Positions 34,567-42,396 of a stretch of 58,744 nt of DNA are shown here, in pieces (position 1 is the first letter of the stretch; every line of letters begins with the position of its first letter). This DNA comes from Bacteroidota bacterium (lineage in GTDB: Bacteria > Bacteroidota > Bacteroidia > Bacteroidales > Prolixibacteraceae). The DNA lies in contig JAHEYT010000041.1 of assembly GCA_023251455.1 (NCBI GenBank), forward strand, positions 1-58,744. Direction: 5' to 3'. The notes under the pieces are model-generated. The model did no database searches and was not told where the DNA came from. It saw nothing but the letters and a program-made list of their open reading frames with translations. Made by a program: the position numbers and the translations under genes.

Positions 34567-35472
34567 ATGAAACGTATCATTTTATCCATTTTGCTAATTA
34601 TTCTGGCAAGTTCGTTCTTAATGGCGCAAGAGCCCTCTGACACCCTAAAATACTGGAAGAAAGGAGGTGATTTCTCCATCAGTTTTAGCCAGGTTTCGTT
34701 TTCAAATTGGGCTGCGGGCGGAAAAAATTCGGTTTCCGGGGTTGGTCTGTTTAATTGGTTTGCCAATTATTCAAAAGACCGGATGGGCTGGGATAACTCC
34801 GTAAATCTCGGATATGGCTTGTTGAAGGAAGAGCAAAGAGTTCTGGTTAAATCAGAAGATAAGCTCGAATTTAATTCGAAGGTTGGGTATAAAATGACCG
34901 AATCTGGAAAGTGGTTTTTATCTGGTTTGATAAACTTCAGAACACAATTTGCCAACGGATTTAATTATACCAATATCGAAAATCCGATGCGCATTTCCAG
35001 TTTCTTCGCACCAGCCTATTTGACTTTCGCGGTGGGTTTCGATTACAAGCCAACTGATAAATTCAATCTGTTTTTATCTCCGTTAAGTAGCAAATTTACT
35101 TTTGTAGACGACAACAATTTATCGGCAATCGGTGCATTTGGCGTCGATCCGGGGAGGAAATTCAGGGCTGAAATGGGGGGAACCCTTAAATCTGAATTGA
35201 AGTTCAAAGTCGCGAAAAATGTGGATGCGGTAACTAATCTGACGCTGTTTTCGAATTATTTAAAAAATCCGCAGAATATTGATGTTAACTGGGATTTCAG
35301 ATTGAATATGAAGATTAATGAATATTTATCCGCCAACTTCTTGACAAACCTGATTTATGATGATGACATTTTAATTTCGGTGGATCGGAATGATGACGGA
35401 ATTATTGATGGCAAAGGCCGTCGGGTTCAGTTAAAACAGTTGTTTGGTGCCGGATTAAGTGTGAAATTTTAA
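34567..35472 (+). CDS. DUF3078 outer-membrane beta-barrel protein
   Basis: About 301 residues from the ATG at 34567, which opens a signal peptide (MKRIILSILLIILASSFLMA); a TTG at 34528 would mask it. The mature protein starts with WKKGGDFSISFSQVSFSNWAAGGKNSVS, the hallmark of DUF3078 proteins, and continues as alternating amphipathic strands with aromatic ends, ending in the short strand FGAGLSVKF. A C-terminal Phe and this pattern indicate an outer-membrane barrel. Function unknown. It is probably co-transcribed with the ABM-domain gene 15 bases downstream. Confidence 0.85.
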   Translation: MKRIILSILLIILASSFLMAQEPSDTLKYWKKGGDFSISFSQVSFSNWAAGGKNSVSGVGLFNWFANYSKDRMGWDNSVNLGYGLLKEEQRVLVKSEDKLEFNSKVGYKMTESGKWFLSGLINFRTQFANGFNYTNIENPMRISSFFAPAYLTFAVGFDYKPTDKFNLFLSPLSSKFTFVDDNNLSAIGAFGVDPGRKFRAEMGGTLKSELKFKVAKNVDAVTNLTLFSNYLKNPQNIDVNWDFRLNMKINEYLSANFLTNLIYDDDILISVDRNDDGIIDGKGRRVQLKQLFGAGLSVKF

Positions 35473-35487
35473 CGCATTTTCCCTTGT

Positions 35488-35808
35488 ATGCTTGCACAAA
35501 CACCCACACCACCATACTATTCGGTAATTTTTACATCAATTCGAACTGAAGGCGATAATGGCTATGCTGAAATGGCTGACCGTATGGTTGAACTGGCTCG
35601 TCAACAGGATGGTTTCCTTGGTGTAGAATCAGCCCGGAACGAAATTGGCATAACTGTTTCGTACTGGCGCGATCTGGAATCTATCCGAAAATGGAAAGAG
35701 CATATAGAGCATTCCGTGGCCCGAGAAAAAGGCCGCAACGAATGGTACCAATCATTTAAAGTCCGCATTGCCAAAGTTGAAAGGGATTACGGATTTGAAC
35801 AGGAGTGA
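35488..35808 (+). CDS. ABM-domain (antibiotic biosynthesis monooxygenase-like) protein
   Basis: 106 residues of the dimeric ferredoxin-like ABM fold: YYSVIFTSIRTEGDNGYAE, then QQDGFLGVESAR and ITVSYWRDLESIRKWKEHIEH. Members include heme-degrading and quinol monooxygenases but also many proteins of unknown role, and the AREKGRNEWY segment is common in the YqjZ-like group. Cytoplasmic. It follows the DUF3078 gene at 15 bases. The enzymatic role is not certain, as no heme ligand can be assigned from sequence. Confidence 0.85.
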   Translation: MLAQTPTPPYYSVIFTSIRTEGDNGYAEMADRMVELARQQDGFLGVESARNEIGITVSYWRDLESIRKWKEHIEHSVAREKGRNEWYQSFKVRIAKVERDYGFEQE

Positions 35809-35956
35809 GAATATTGTAAAAAGTTCAGTATAAAAATAGACTGTGGTTTAGTTGGATTATGATGTAAATGGCTTAACTTAGCTTTAACCAGAAAGATTTT
35901 ACCAAAGAGGGGCGCGATTTTGTTATAAAACACTGCTTTTTCTTCAGATAAAATAT

Positions 35957-37687
35957 ATGTTCGATTTTTTGCCATTAATTTGGTTGAAGCATTGTGTCGT
36001 CATATTTTTCATGACCTTTCTGCACGAGGATGCTGCTATTCTGGCTGCTGCATTTTCTCGTGTTGAACACGGAATACCACTTTTCCTTGCCTACGGAACC
36101 ATTTATTTAGGAATTATCTCGGGCGATCTGATTATTTATAGTCTTGGCCATCTTGCTCAGAAAAATGCATGGCTTCGATCAAAAATCATTGGACCAAAAG
36201 TTGAGCGAATCAAACTATGGCTCGAATCTCATTTGGTACGCGTACTTCTGCTTTGCCGAATCACTCCCGGATTATTATTCCCAACATTTGTTGCTTGTGG
36301 CTGGTTCAAAATTCCATTCGGCCGTTTCGCACTTATAACAATCATTTCCGGAGTCGTATATTCTTCCGTAGTGCTTACTGCAATTATACTTTTCGGCGAT
36401 TTTGTACTGATTCACCTTGATTATTGGGCATGGATCTTATTGCTGTCACTAATAGTTGGATTTGGCATCAGGAACTCGTTTAAACCTCGGTGGAGTAAAG
36501 CTACTGAGCAGGCCATGGGCGATCTGCCTCCTTCTTTTTTTAGAGTTCTGAAAAAATATGTACCCACGTTTAAGCACAAATTTAACGGAATGCCATCGCT
36601 TGATGGCCTTAAGCGTGTCGTTTCATTTGCCAAACGCCTGCCTAATGGACTTTTTTATATACCAATAGGGCTGCGTTGGTTGCTGCTGGCTATTCGATAT
36701 CGGAGCCTGACGTTGCCCACAGTTTCAAATCCGATGATTGAAACCGGTGGTTTGTGGGGCGAATCGAAAAGTGGTATAATGAATCAGATAGGAGCCGATC
36801 AGCAATCGTGGGTAGCTGAATTTATAACTCTTCACCGAAACGGGAAAGGAACTCAGTCTGATTTTGATGAAGCCCTGTTTCTGATGAAGGGTAAAGGTCT
36901 GGAATTTCCTGTCGTTGTTAAACCTGATATTGGCTGGCAGGGTTATGGTGTTAGGCTGGTCGAGGATGCAAGCAATTTATTCCATTATATTTCGACCTAC
37001 CCGGTTGGCGAAAAAATGTTGCTTCAGCGGCCGATATCGCACGATGGCGAAGCGGGTATATTCTATGTCAGGTTGCCCGTAGAAGAGCATGGACGAATTT
37101 TGTCTGTCACTTTAAGGTATTTTCCTTATGTATATGGCGATGGTGTATCTACTTTGCAGGAGCTGATAAAGAATAGCCCGCGTTCGAAATTAAAGGCCTG
37201 CTTTTATCTGGGTGGAAGATCGGAACATATCGGTTTTGAAAAGGAACATCTGGAAATGGTTCCTGCGAAGGGTGAGCTTGTGAGGTTGTCGTTTATTGGA
37301 AGCATCAGGGTTGGTGGTCTTTATCGCGATGCCAGTTATTTGATCACTACTGAAATGACCAGGAGGTTTGACGAAATTGCTCGCAGTATTCCTGAATTCT
37401 ATTTTGGGCGCTTCGATGTTCGGTTTGAATCGACAGAATTACTTAAAGCGGGCGAAGGATTTTCAATCATTGAAATCAATGGCGCCGGTTCGGAAGCTAT
37501 TCATGCCTGGGATCCTGAAGTGTCGATCTTCAAACTCTATCGCGAGCTATTTCGAACTCAAAGCCTATTGTTCAAAGTTTCGGCAATCAACCGGTCGCGC
37601 GGCTATAAGCCGACAGGATTCATAGAGTTTCTGAAAGCTGCCCGGCACCAGAATAAACTCATCGACAACTACCCACCTGCAGGATAA
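35957..37687 (+). CDS. DedA/VTT membrane domain fused to an ATP-grasp ligase domain
   Basis: 576 residues in two parts. Residues 1-165 are a DedA-type (VTT/SNARE-associated) membrane domain: FLHEDAAILAAAF, GIISGDLIIYSLG, and RITPGLLFPTFVACG followed by the membrane segments expected of the family. After a linker with another hydrophobic patch (residues 215-235), residues 280-560 form an ATP-grasp: FPVVVKPDIGWQGYGVRLV (Lys and Gly-rich loop, near 316), EKMLLQRPIS near 353, and metal ligands in FGRFDVRFES and IIEINGAGSEA near 505. DedA proteins move phospholipids or undecaprenyl phosphate; ATP-grasp enzymes join a carboxylate to an amine. The fusion suggests lipid-linked ligation at the inner membrane (inference). 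It stands alone between ABM and PhnA genes. Confidence 0.85.
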   Translation: MFDFLPLIWLKHCVVIFFMTFLHEDAAILAAAFSRVEHGIPLFLAYGTIYLGIISGDLIIYSLGHLAQKNAWLRSKIIGPKVERIKLWLESHLVRVLLLCRITPGLLFPTFVACGWFKIPFGRFALITIISGVVYSSVVLTAIILFGDFVLIHLDYWAWILLLSLIVGFGIRNSFKPRWSKATEQAMGDLPPSFFRVLKKYVPTFKHKFNGMPSLDGLKRVVSFAKRLPNGLFYIPIGLRWLLLAIRYRSLTLPTVSNPMIETGGLWGESKSGIMNQIGADQQSWVAEFITLHRNGKGTQSDFDEALFLMKGKGLEFPVVVKPDIGWQGYGVRLVEDASNLFHYISTYPVGEKMLLQRPISHDGEAGIFYVRLPVEEHGRILSVTLRYFPYVYGDGVSTLQELIKNSPRSKLKACFYLGGRSEHIGFEKEHLEMVPAKGELVRLSFIGSIRVGGLYRDASYLITTEMTRRFDEIARSIPEFYFGRFDVRFESTELLKAGEGFSIIEINGAGSEAIHAWDPEVSIFKLYRELFRTQSLLFKVSAINRSRGYKPTGFIEFLKAARHQNKLIDNYPPAG

Positions 37688-37773
37688 TCTGTAAATTTAA
37701 TTGTTAACGGCAAATTAGCTATTGACTAAAATCCATCATTCGTTTTTTATTCCAGATATTAGGTATTAAATCT

Positions 37774-37781
37774 TAGATTTG
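37774..37781 (+). promoter_or_regulatory. -7 box upstream of the PhnA-like gene
   Basis: TAGATTTG, an exact TAnnTTTG match 23 bases before the ATG. No good -33 TTTG is seen at the standard spacing, so the promoter call is tentative. Confidence 0.4.
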
Positions 37782-37804
37782 CGGCCAAATTAAAATTACC
37801 AAAA

Positions 37805-38389
37805 ATGAGTGTAGAAAAAGAAATCCAGGCGCGGAGCGGTTCAAAATGCGAATTTTGTGGAGCAACCGACGACTTGAAAGTTTATGAAGTTCCACCATAC
37901 TATAACGCAAAAGCGGATCAGTGTGTGCTTGTTTGTGAAACTTGTCTGGAGCAAATTGAAAATCCGGATAAAATGGATGCCAATCACTGGCGCTGTTTAA
38001 ACGATAGCATGTGGAATCCTGTTCCTGCGGTACAGGTAATGTCTTGGCGGATGCTTCACCGGTTAAGTGCCGAAGGTTGGTCGCACGATTTGCTCGATAT
38101 GCTTTATCTTGATGAAGATACGTTGAAATGGGCACAAGCCACAGGAGAAGGAATTCCGACAGATGATTTAGACGTAAAACATATTGACAGCAACGGCGTT
38201 GTGCTTCAGAGTGGCGATACTGTGGTGCTGGTAAAAGATCTGGAAGTGAGAGGTGCAGGCTTTACGGCCAAGCGCGGAACAGCCGTTCGCGGAATTAAAC
38301 TGGTCGCAGATAATCCTGAACACATTGAAGGCCGCGTAGAAGGTCAGCAAATTGTGATTCTGACCAAGTTTGTGAAAAAATCGACTTAG
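37805..38389 (+). CDS. PhnA/YjdM-family zinc-ribbon protein
   Basis: 194 residues. An N-terminal zinc-ribbon-like stretch has CEFCGATDDLKVYEV (residues 16-30) and CVLVCETC near residue 40. The PhnA C-terminal domain (DSNGVVLQSGDTVVLVKDLEV then RGTAVRGI) covers residues 125-190. The middle segment (WRCLNDSMWNPVPAVQVMSWRML) is typical of the longer Bacteroidota form. Despite the name, most PhnA proteins are not phosphonate hydrolases and their function is unsettled. Cytoplasmic and monocistronic, followed by a long hairpin. Confidence 0.9.
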   Translation: MSVEKEIQARSGSKCEFCGATDDLKVYEVPPYYNAKADQCVLVCETCLEQIENPDKMDANHWRCLNDSMWNPVPAVQVMSWRMLHRLSAEGWSHDLLDMLYLDEDTLKWAQATGEGIPTDDLDVKHIDSNGVVLQSGDTVVLVKDLEVRGAGFTAKRGTAVRGIKLVADNPEHIEGRVEGQQIVILTKFVKKST

Positions 38390-38392
38390 AAA

Positions 38393-38429
38393 TTCCTGAT
38401 CCGATGCACTCGTGTCATCGGATCAGGAA
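38393..38429. terminator. Long hairpin after the PhnA-like gene
   Basis: Perfect 14-bp stem TTCCTGATCCGATG (38393-38406) with CATCGGATCAGGAA (38416-38429), and the 9-base loop can close further with CAC/GTG. No T run follows, so it may stabilise the transcript or act with another factor rather than as a classical terminator. Confidence 0.6.
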
Positions 38430-38543
38430 ATTCGCACTTATGGGGACCATGGATTTGAAAAGATTAATCAAAGAAAATGCTGACAAGCTCTCCTGGTCGC
38501 GTGTGACTACTTTATCCGTATTCATTTTCGTAAACTTCTGATT

Positions 38544-39578
38544 TTATCTTAGAACAATATCAAACCGGTTTTGCATGGTTTGTCGTAATAACTCCTGAAT
38601 CTGGTTGATTTCTTCATTCAGCAAAGTCCGTTCGTTCGAGCGGTAAGTAATCCGGTAGGCCAACGAAACATCTGTATCTTTCCTGAATTTGTCAATTAAA
38701 TCAATGCTTTCAATCAGGTCGTTTCCAATTTCCCGGGCAAGTTCGCAAAAGTTGTTGTGGTCATTCCAAATTTGCTCAGCATTTTCAGCATAATTTTTAA
38801 CCCAGAACGAAATATCCCTGTTGATTGGCGGATATTTGGAATATTCTTTGAAATTAGCCAATCCGTTACGAAACTGACTGAGAAAACGATCATCATTCGT
38901 CCATAAATACCTGATATCAGGAATATGGCAATAACTTAGGAGCAATCGATCAATTCCAAGGCCGAAAGCCCATCCGGAGCCTTCAATTTTACAGTTTCGT
39001 AAAATCTCTGACTGAATAACCCCGGCGCCAAGTACTTCCATCCATTGTCCCTCGTTTTTAACTTCCACTTGTAATGAGGGGTTAGTGAAAGGAAAATAAT
39101 CGTCCAGAAATCGAAACGCCTGCCCTGGGAAAAGGTATCCTATCAAACCTTCTATTGTTTCTTTTAAATCATCCAATGCCATTTCAGGATTCGGGAGCAA
39201 TTTAATCCCTTCCATTTGGTGGAAAACGGGGTAATGAGTTCGGTCGATGGTATCTTTCCGGTATACATCGCCGGTAGCAAGAAACCGGGAATATCCTTTT
39301 CGGAGTAACTCGTTTTGATGGGCCGATGTATGTGTGCGCAGGACATGGTTTTCGTCAACGTAATACGTGTCGTTTGCCGAGCGTGCCGGATGATTTTCCG
39401 GGAAAAGCAAATCGTCGAAATTAGCTTTTGTACTGACAACTTCTCCAAGCTCGTCAAACAGGCTGAAACCTTCGAAATAGTGTTGTATATGTGATTTTAA
39501 CTGACAAACCGGATGATTGGGGTTATTGTGCAGTTTCAGCTTTCTCTTCTCCTGAATAGATACAGTTATATTATTCAT
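38544..39578 (-). CDS. Single-chain, mitochondrial-type phenylalanyl-tRNA synthetase
   Basis: 344 residues joining a PheS-type catalytic domain to a C-terminal FDX-ACB anticodon-binding domain. Catalytic motifs are HPARSANDTYYV (motif 1 side), LRTHTSAHQ, GDVYRKDTIDRTHYPVFHQME (motif 2), YFPFTNPS, VLGAGVIQ and GWAFGLGIDRLL (motif 3). The FDX-ACB part runs from SKYPPINRDISFW to YRITYRSNERTL. Bacterial PheRS is normally an alpha2-beta2 tetramer with the FDX-ACB domain on beta; this one-chain layout is that of human mitochondrial FARS2, and motif wording agrees along the whole length. It should charge tRNA-Phe or phenylalanine-like substrates as a second enzyme. A Phe-rich leader ORF and a palindrome precede it. 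Confidence 0.88.
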   Translation of the reverse strand: MNNITVSIQEKRKLKLHNNPNHPVCQLKSHIQHYFEGFSLFDELGEVVSTKANFDDLLFPENHPARSANDTYYVDENHVLRTHTSAHQNELLRKGYSRFLATGDVYRKDTIDRTHYPVFHQMEGIKLLPNPEMALDDLKETIEGLIGYLFPGQAFRFLDDYFPFTNPSLQVEVKNEGQWMEVLGAGVIQSEILRNCKIEGSGWAFGLGIDRLLLSYCHIPDIRYLWTNDDRFLSQFRNGLANFKEYSKYPPINRDISFWVKNYAENAEQIWNDHNNFCELAREIGNDLIESIDLIDKFRKDTDVSLAYRITYRSNERTLLNEEINQIQELLRQTMQNRFDIVLR

Positions 39579-39590
39579 AGTGATTATGTT

Positions 39591-39611
39591 TTAAATGTTC
39601 AGAACATTTAA
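39591..39611. promoter_or_regulatory. Palindrome directly upstream of the single-chain PheRS start
   Basis: TTAAATGTTC (39591-39600) and GAACATTTAA (39602-39611) are exact inverted copies with one base between. The site lies 12 bases before the start codon at 39578 (minus) and could be an operator or a hairpin covering the ribosome-binding region. Confidence 0.5.
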
Positions 39612-39649
39612 TCGTTTTAAAATTAATGATTTAAATAATGAGATGGTAA

Positions 39650-39739
39650 TTATTCTATGGGCAATATGGTAGTCGTATTGGCTCGTGGCGAGCCCAAAAA
39701 GAAGAATGAAAAGCTAAAAGATTCTGTTGAATAAACCAT
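39650..39739 (-). CDS. Candidate Phe-rich leader peptide upstream of the PheRS-like gene
   Basis: A 29-codon ORF from ATG 39739, reading MVYSTESFSFSFFFLGSPRA and ending at TAA (39652-39650), 71 bases before the synthetase start. Five of seven consecutive residues are Phe. Right after these codons the minus strand forms GGCTCG/CGAGCC (39680-39694), and an 11-base inverted repeat with one mismatch (39740-39750 and 39767-39777) abuts the ATG. This layout recalls pheST-type leader control, but no T-run terminator is seen, and the pyrimidine-rich strand makes chance Phe codons possible. Confidence 0.4.
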   Translation of the reverse strand: MVYSTESFSFSFFFLGSPRANTTTILPIE

Positions 39740-39830
39740 ACCTCAAAAATAAGCTTTTTCAGGCAAATTTTCGAGGTGCTATTTGTTGATTATGAGGAAG
39801 TAACTAAAAATTGACTTTCTAACCGGAAAC

Positions 39831-40571
39831 TTAAATCCTTTCTTTGATCGTTGCCCAATTGTGTGTGGTCAAAAAGCTTTCAGGAAGAAATCCTGCCAGT
39901 TTTTCCAGAAAAGAGTAAGGTAAAGAGAATGACAGCAAATCGGCTGGCAGCCTGGTGCGCGCTGCAATATCGAAATTTCCGATGATCGCTTTTTCTTCAT
40001 TCTTTCGGGCCAGTTTCAGCGGCAGAGTTACCAAAGCCATGCAAGACGAGGCAAACGGCGCCAGCACACGATCCATGCTTCCAGGCGCATCGAAATGCGA
40101 TAAAAATACCAGCGCACTCAGTTGGTCGGCATTCACAAAAAACAGAACCGATTCGGGCACTTCATCCGCTACAAAATCTTCGAGCGGCTTAATAATCAGG
40201 TAAGGTTTGGTCGGTTTCACCGGATGAATATTGTCAATTAGCGTTTTGGCCAGTCCCGGATTTTGGATAAATCGCTCACATGGCCGCCAGAAATCATCTT
40301 TGTTCGACAGGAAATATTCGATTCCTTCAAAAATGGTATCCTGAAAACCAAGGTAAAAAGCCGAACACGGCCAGCCCGTCGATTCTTCGGCAAAAACCAC
40401 CGGAATTCCGGTCGATGCTTTCAGTATTAGCGGCACAATACAGCCGTTTCCTTTTTTCTTTAATTCAAGGGCGTTGGCGGGTTTTTCGTCGCTGAAATAT
40501 ACGCCACAGAGTTTGTATTTTTCCAGTTTAAGCGCTTCGGAGAATAATTTTGCTATTTCGATTGGGTTCAT
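39831..40571 (-). CDS. DUF169 family protein
   Basis: About 246 residues from the ATG at 40571 (an upstream in-frame ATG at 40604 is also possible). It shows the DUF169 pattern: YKLCGVYFSDEKP near residue 20, GCIVPLILKASTG, and later CMALVTLPLKLARKNEEKAIIGNFDIAAR-type segments with conserved Cys in the middle and a strongly hydrophobic C-terminal half. No signal peptide. DUF169 proteins of anaerobic bacteria and archaea have no settled function. It lies upstream of the PheRS-like gene on the same strand, separated by 250 bases of leader, so co-regulation is uncertain. Confidence 0.8.
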   Translation of the reverse strand: MNPIEIAKLFSEALKLEKYKLCGVYFSDEKPANALELKKKGNGCIVPLILKASTGIPVVFAEESTGWPCSAFYLGFQDTIFEGIEYFLSNKDDFWRPCERFIQNPGLAKTLIDNIHPVKPTKPYLIIKPLEDFVADEVPESVLFFVNADQLSALVFLSHFDAPGSMDRVLAPFASSCMALVTLPLKLARKNEEKAIIGNFDIAARTRLPADLLSFSLPYSFLEKLAGFLPESFLTTHNWATIKERI

Positions 40572-41033
40572 AAGTTCAGTTTCAAGTTTGAACCCAAAAG
40601 TCATGAAATTTTTGGGAATAACCTAGGTTTTTGATACCTGAGCTGATGATTGGAGTTTATCTGATCAATGGTTTTATTTACTATTATCCTGTGTGTTATT
40701 GTATGAAAAGTGTTGAATTGAAGACTAAAAGGTACATTGATTTTGCAAAAAAAAAACCAGATTTATTATGTCTTTAGTCTTGGAAATTATCTGTCTTTTG
40801 CAAATATGGTAAGAATTATTGCCACCTGCAGATATATTGGATTGGCGTCTGATCCCTTATCATTATCATTTGATGATTTGGGTGAAGTAGGAATTGTAAA
40901 ATAACAGGACTTGTCGATAATTAGTCAGGACTTGTTTTAAGGGAAATACATAAACTTATGCAAATTTTCAGGTGATAAAATAGACTAAAAGTTTTCTAAT
41001 TTAGCCTTTCACTTCACTAATCAATTTGATAAT
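40572..41033. other. Non-coding gap between DUF169 gene and PQQ-propeller gene
   Basis: About 460 AT-rich bases between divergent genes. No gene, tRNA, hairpin of note or clear TAnnTTTG promoter was recognised, although both promoters must lie here. A run of ten A occurs near 40747. Confidence 0.6.
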
Positions 41034-42278
41034 ATGTCCGATATCCATAGATTGAAATCTACATTTTATTTTTCAGGCATAGGTTTTACTTTTCTGATTT
41101 TTCTGTTTTGCCTGAATTTGTTTGCACAAAAGTCGGTTTCGATTTCCGATTTCAGCGAATTACCTCAAGTGAATTGGAAATACAACACGAAAGCACCGAT
41201 TTATTCATCGCCTGTAGCGATGGATGGTTTGGTATATGTTGGTGGAAATGACAGTATTTTGCATGTGTTGGATTTGAACTCGGGGAAGGAACAATGGAGC
41301 TTCCGGACAAAGGGCGAAATCCGTTCAACGGTTTGTCTGGATTCGAATCGTTTGTACCTGAATGGCGGTGATGGCAATCTGTATGCTTTGGACCGGAAGA
41401 ATGGTCGTTTGATGTGGATATTCAGTACCGAAGGCGAGCGCAAATACGATTTTGCCGATTATTTCCATTCTACTCCAATTCTGCGAAATGGAGTTTTGTA
41501 TTTTGGATCGGGAGATGGAAATTTTTATGCTGTTCGCTCTGAAAGTGGCAGTTTACTCTGGAAGTTTAAAACCGGCGATGTAATCCATAACACTGCTGCA
41601 TTAACGGATGACAGACTTTTCTTTGGTTCCTTTGATGGCTTTGTATATGCACTAAATTTGGCTGACGGAGCATTAATCTGGAAGTTTAAAACTGTTGGGC
41701 ATCATTACTTTCCAAAAGGAGAAGTTCAAGGGTCTCCGGTCGTAAATGGCAATTTAGTGATTGTAGGCGCCCGTGATTACAATGTGTATGCACTCGATCA
41801 GCAAAAGGGATATGGACATTGGAATAAGGCATTTACGAAAGGGTGGGGACTTTGCAACACTGTGTACGATTCGGTTTTATACATTGGTTCGGCCGACGAG
41901 CGCCGGCTGATTGCTGCCAACCCGGCTACTGGAGTTGAGTTTTGGAATAAACCCATGGAATTTCTGGTGTTTGGTAACAATGCATATAGCGACAGTATGT
42001 TGTATGTGGGTACTACCATCGGGAAATTGCATGGGATCAACCGCAAAACAGGCATGAAAGTTTGGACCTTTGCTACCGAGTCATACAGCAATACAGCTGC
42101 AAAATATTTTAAATCCGATGATTCATACCGTGATGATATCTACTCCATTATTAAATCAAACGAACAGTTTCTGGAAGTGGAAGAAGAATTGGGTGGAATC
42201 TTCTCATCTCCCTGGATTTCGAACGATAAAATCGTTTTTACCAGCACCAACGGTAAGGTTTATTGCTTCAGGAAGTAA
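41034..42278 (+). CDS. PQQ-like beta-propeller repeat protein (BamB-like), exported
   Basis: 414 residues. An N-terminal hydrophobic segment ending in LNLFAQ suggests a signal peptide or membrane anchor. The rest is built of repeated propeller blades, each with GxxxGxxYALDxxxGxxxWxF-type wording (VYVGGNDSILHVLDLNSGKE, LYLNGGDGNLYALDRKNGR, LYFGSGDGNFYAVRSESGS, LFFGSFDGFVYALNLADGA). It is probably periplasmic or attached to a membrane, serving as a binding scaffold. BamB has this fold but is a lipoprotein, and this has no lipobox, so it is more likely a general propeller protein. Convergent with gnd across a bidirectional terminator. Confidence 0.85.
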   Translation: MSDIHRLKSTFYFSGIGFTFLIFLFCLNLFAQKSVSISDFSELPQVNWKYNTKAPIYSSPVAMDGLVYVGGNDSILHVLDLNSGKEQWSFRTKGEIRSTVCLDSNRLYLNGGDGNLYALDRKNGRLMWIFSTEGERKYDFADYFHSTPILRNGVLYFGSGDGNFYAVRSESGSLLWKFKTGDVIHNTAALTDDRLFFGSFDGFVYALNLADGALIWKFKTVGHHYFPKGEVQGSPVVNGNLVIVGARDYNVYALDQQKGYGHWNKAFTKGWGLCNTVYDSVLYIGSADERRLIAANPATGVEFWNKPMEFLVFGNNAYSDSMLYVGTTIGKLHGINRKTGMKVWTFATESYSNTAAKYFKSDDSYRDDIYSIIKSNEQFLEVEEELGGIFSSPWISNDKIVFTSTNGKVYCFRK

Positions 42279-42299
42279 AACCGAACATTGTCAATAGCC

Positions 42300-42337
42300 A
42301 AAAAAGCCGAGTCCCAATTTTAGGACGCGGCTTTTTT
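42300..42337. terminator. Bidirectional terminator between PQQ gene and gnd
   Basis: Left arm 42300-42314 (six A, GCCGAGTCC) pairs with right arm 42323-42337 (GGACGCGGC, six T) with one A/G mismatch. The A-run/T-run flanks support termination from both sides. Confidence 0.85.
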
Positions 42338-42340
42338 ATC

Positions 42341-42396
42341 GGGTGTCGCGATTTCTAATCGCGGTTAACAGTCGGAAATTGAAAATCTCCGCACCC
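42341..42396. repeat. Three-way-junction (cloverleaf-like) element next to gnd
   Basis: Outer stem GGGTG (42341-42345) with CACCC (42392-42396) encloses two hairpins: CGCGATT/AATCGCG (42347-42353 and 42357-42363) and CGGAAATT/AATCTCCG (42373-42380 and 42384-42391, one mismatch). It ends at the gnd stop codon (42397-42399). A structured intergenic element of unknown role. Confidence 0.6.

Noticed and set aside
37805..38389. Phosphonate degradation role for the PhnA-like protein
   Set aside because: No other phn genes are nearby, and PhnA-family proteins are not generally phosphonate hydrolases.
39680..39694. GGCTCG/CGAGCC hairpin as the attenuator terminator of the PheRS-like gene
   Set aside because: On the transcribed strand the T run precedes the hairpin rather than following it, so it cannot be an intrinsic terminator for that gene.
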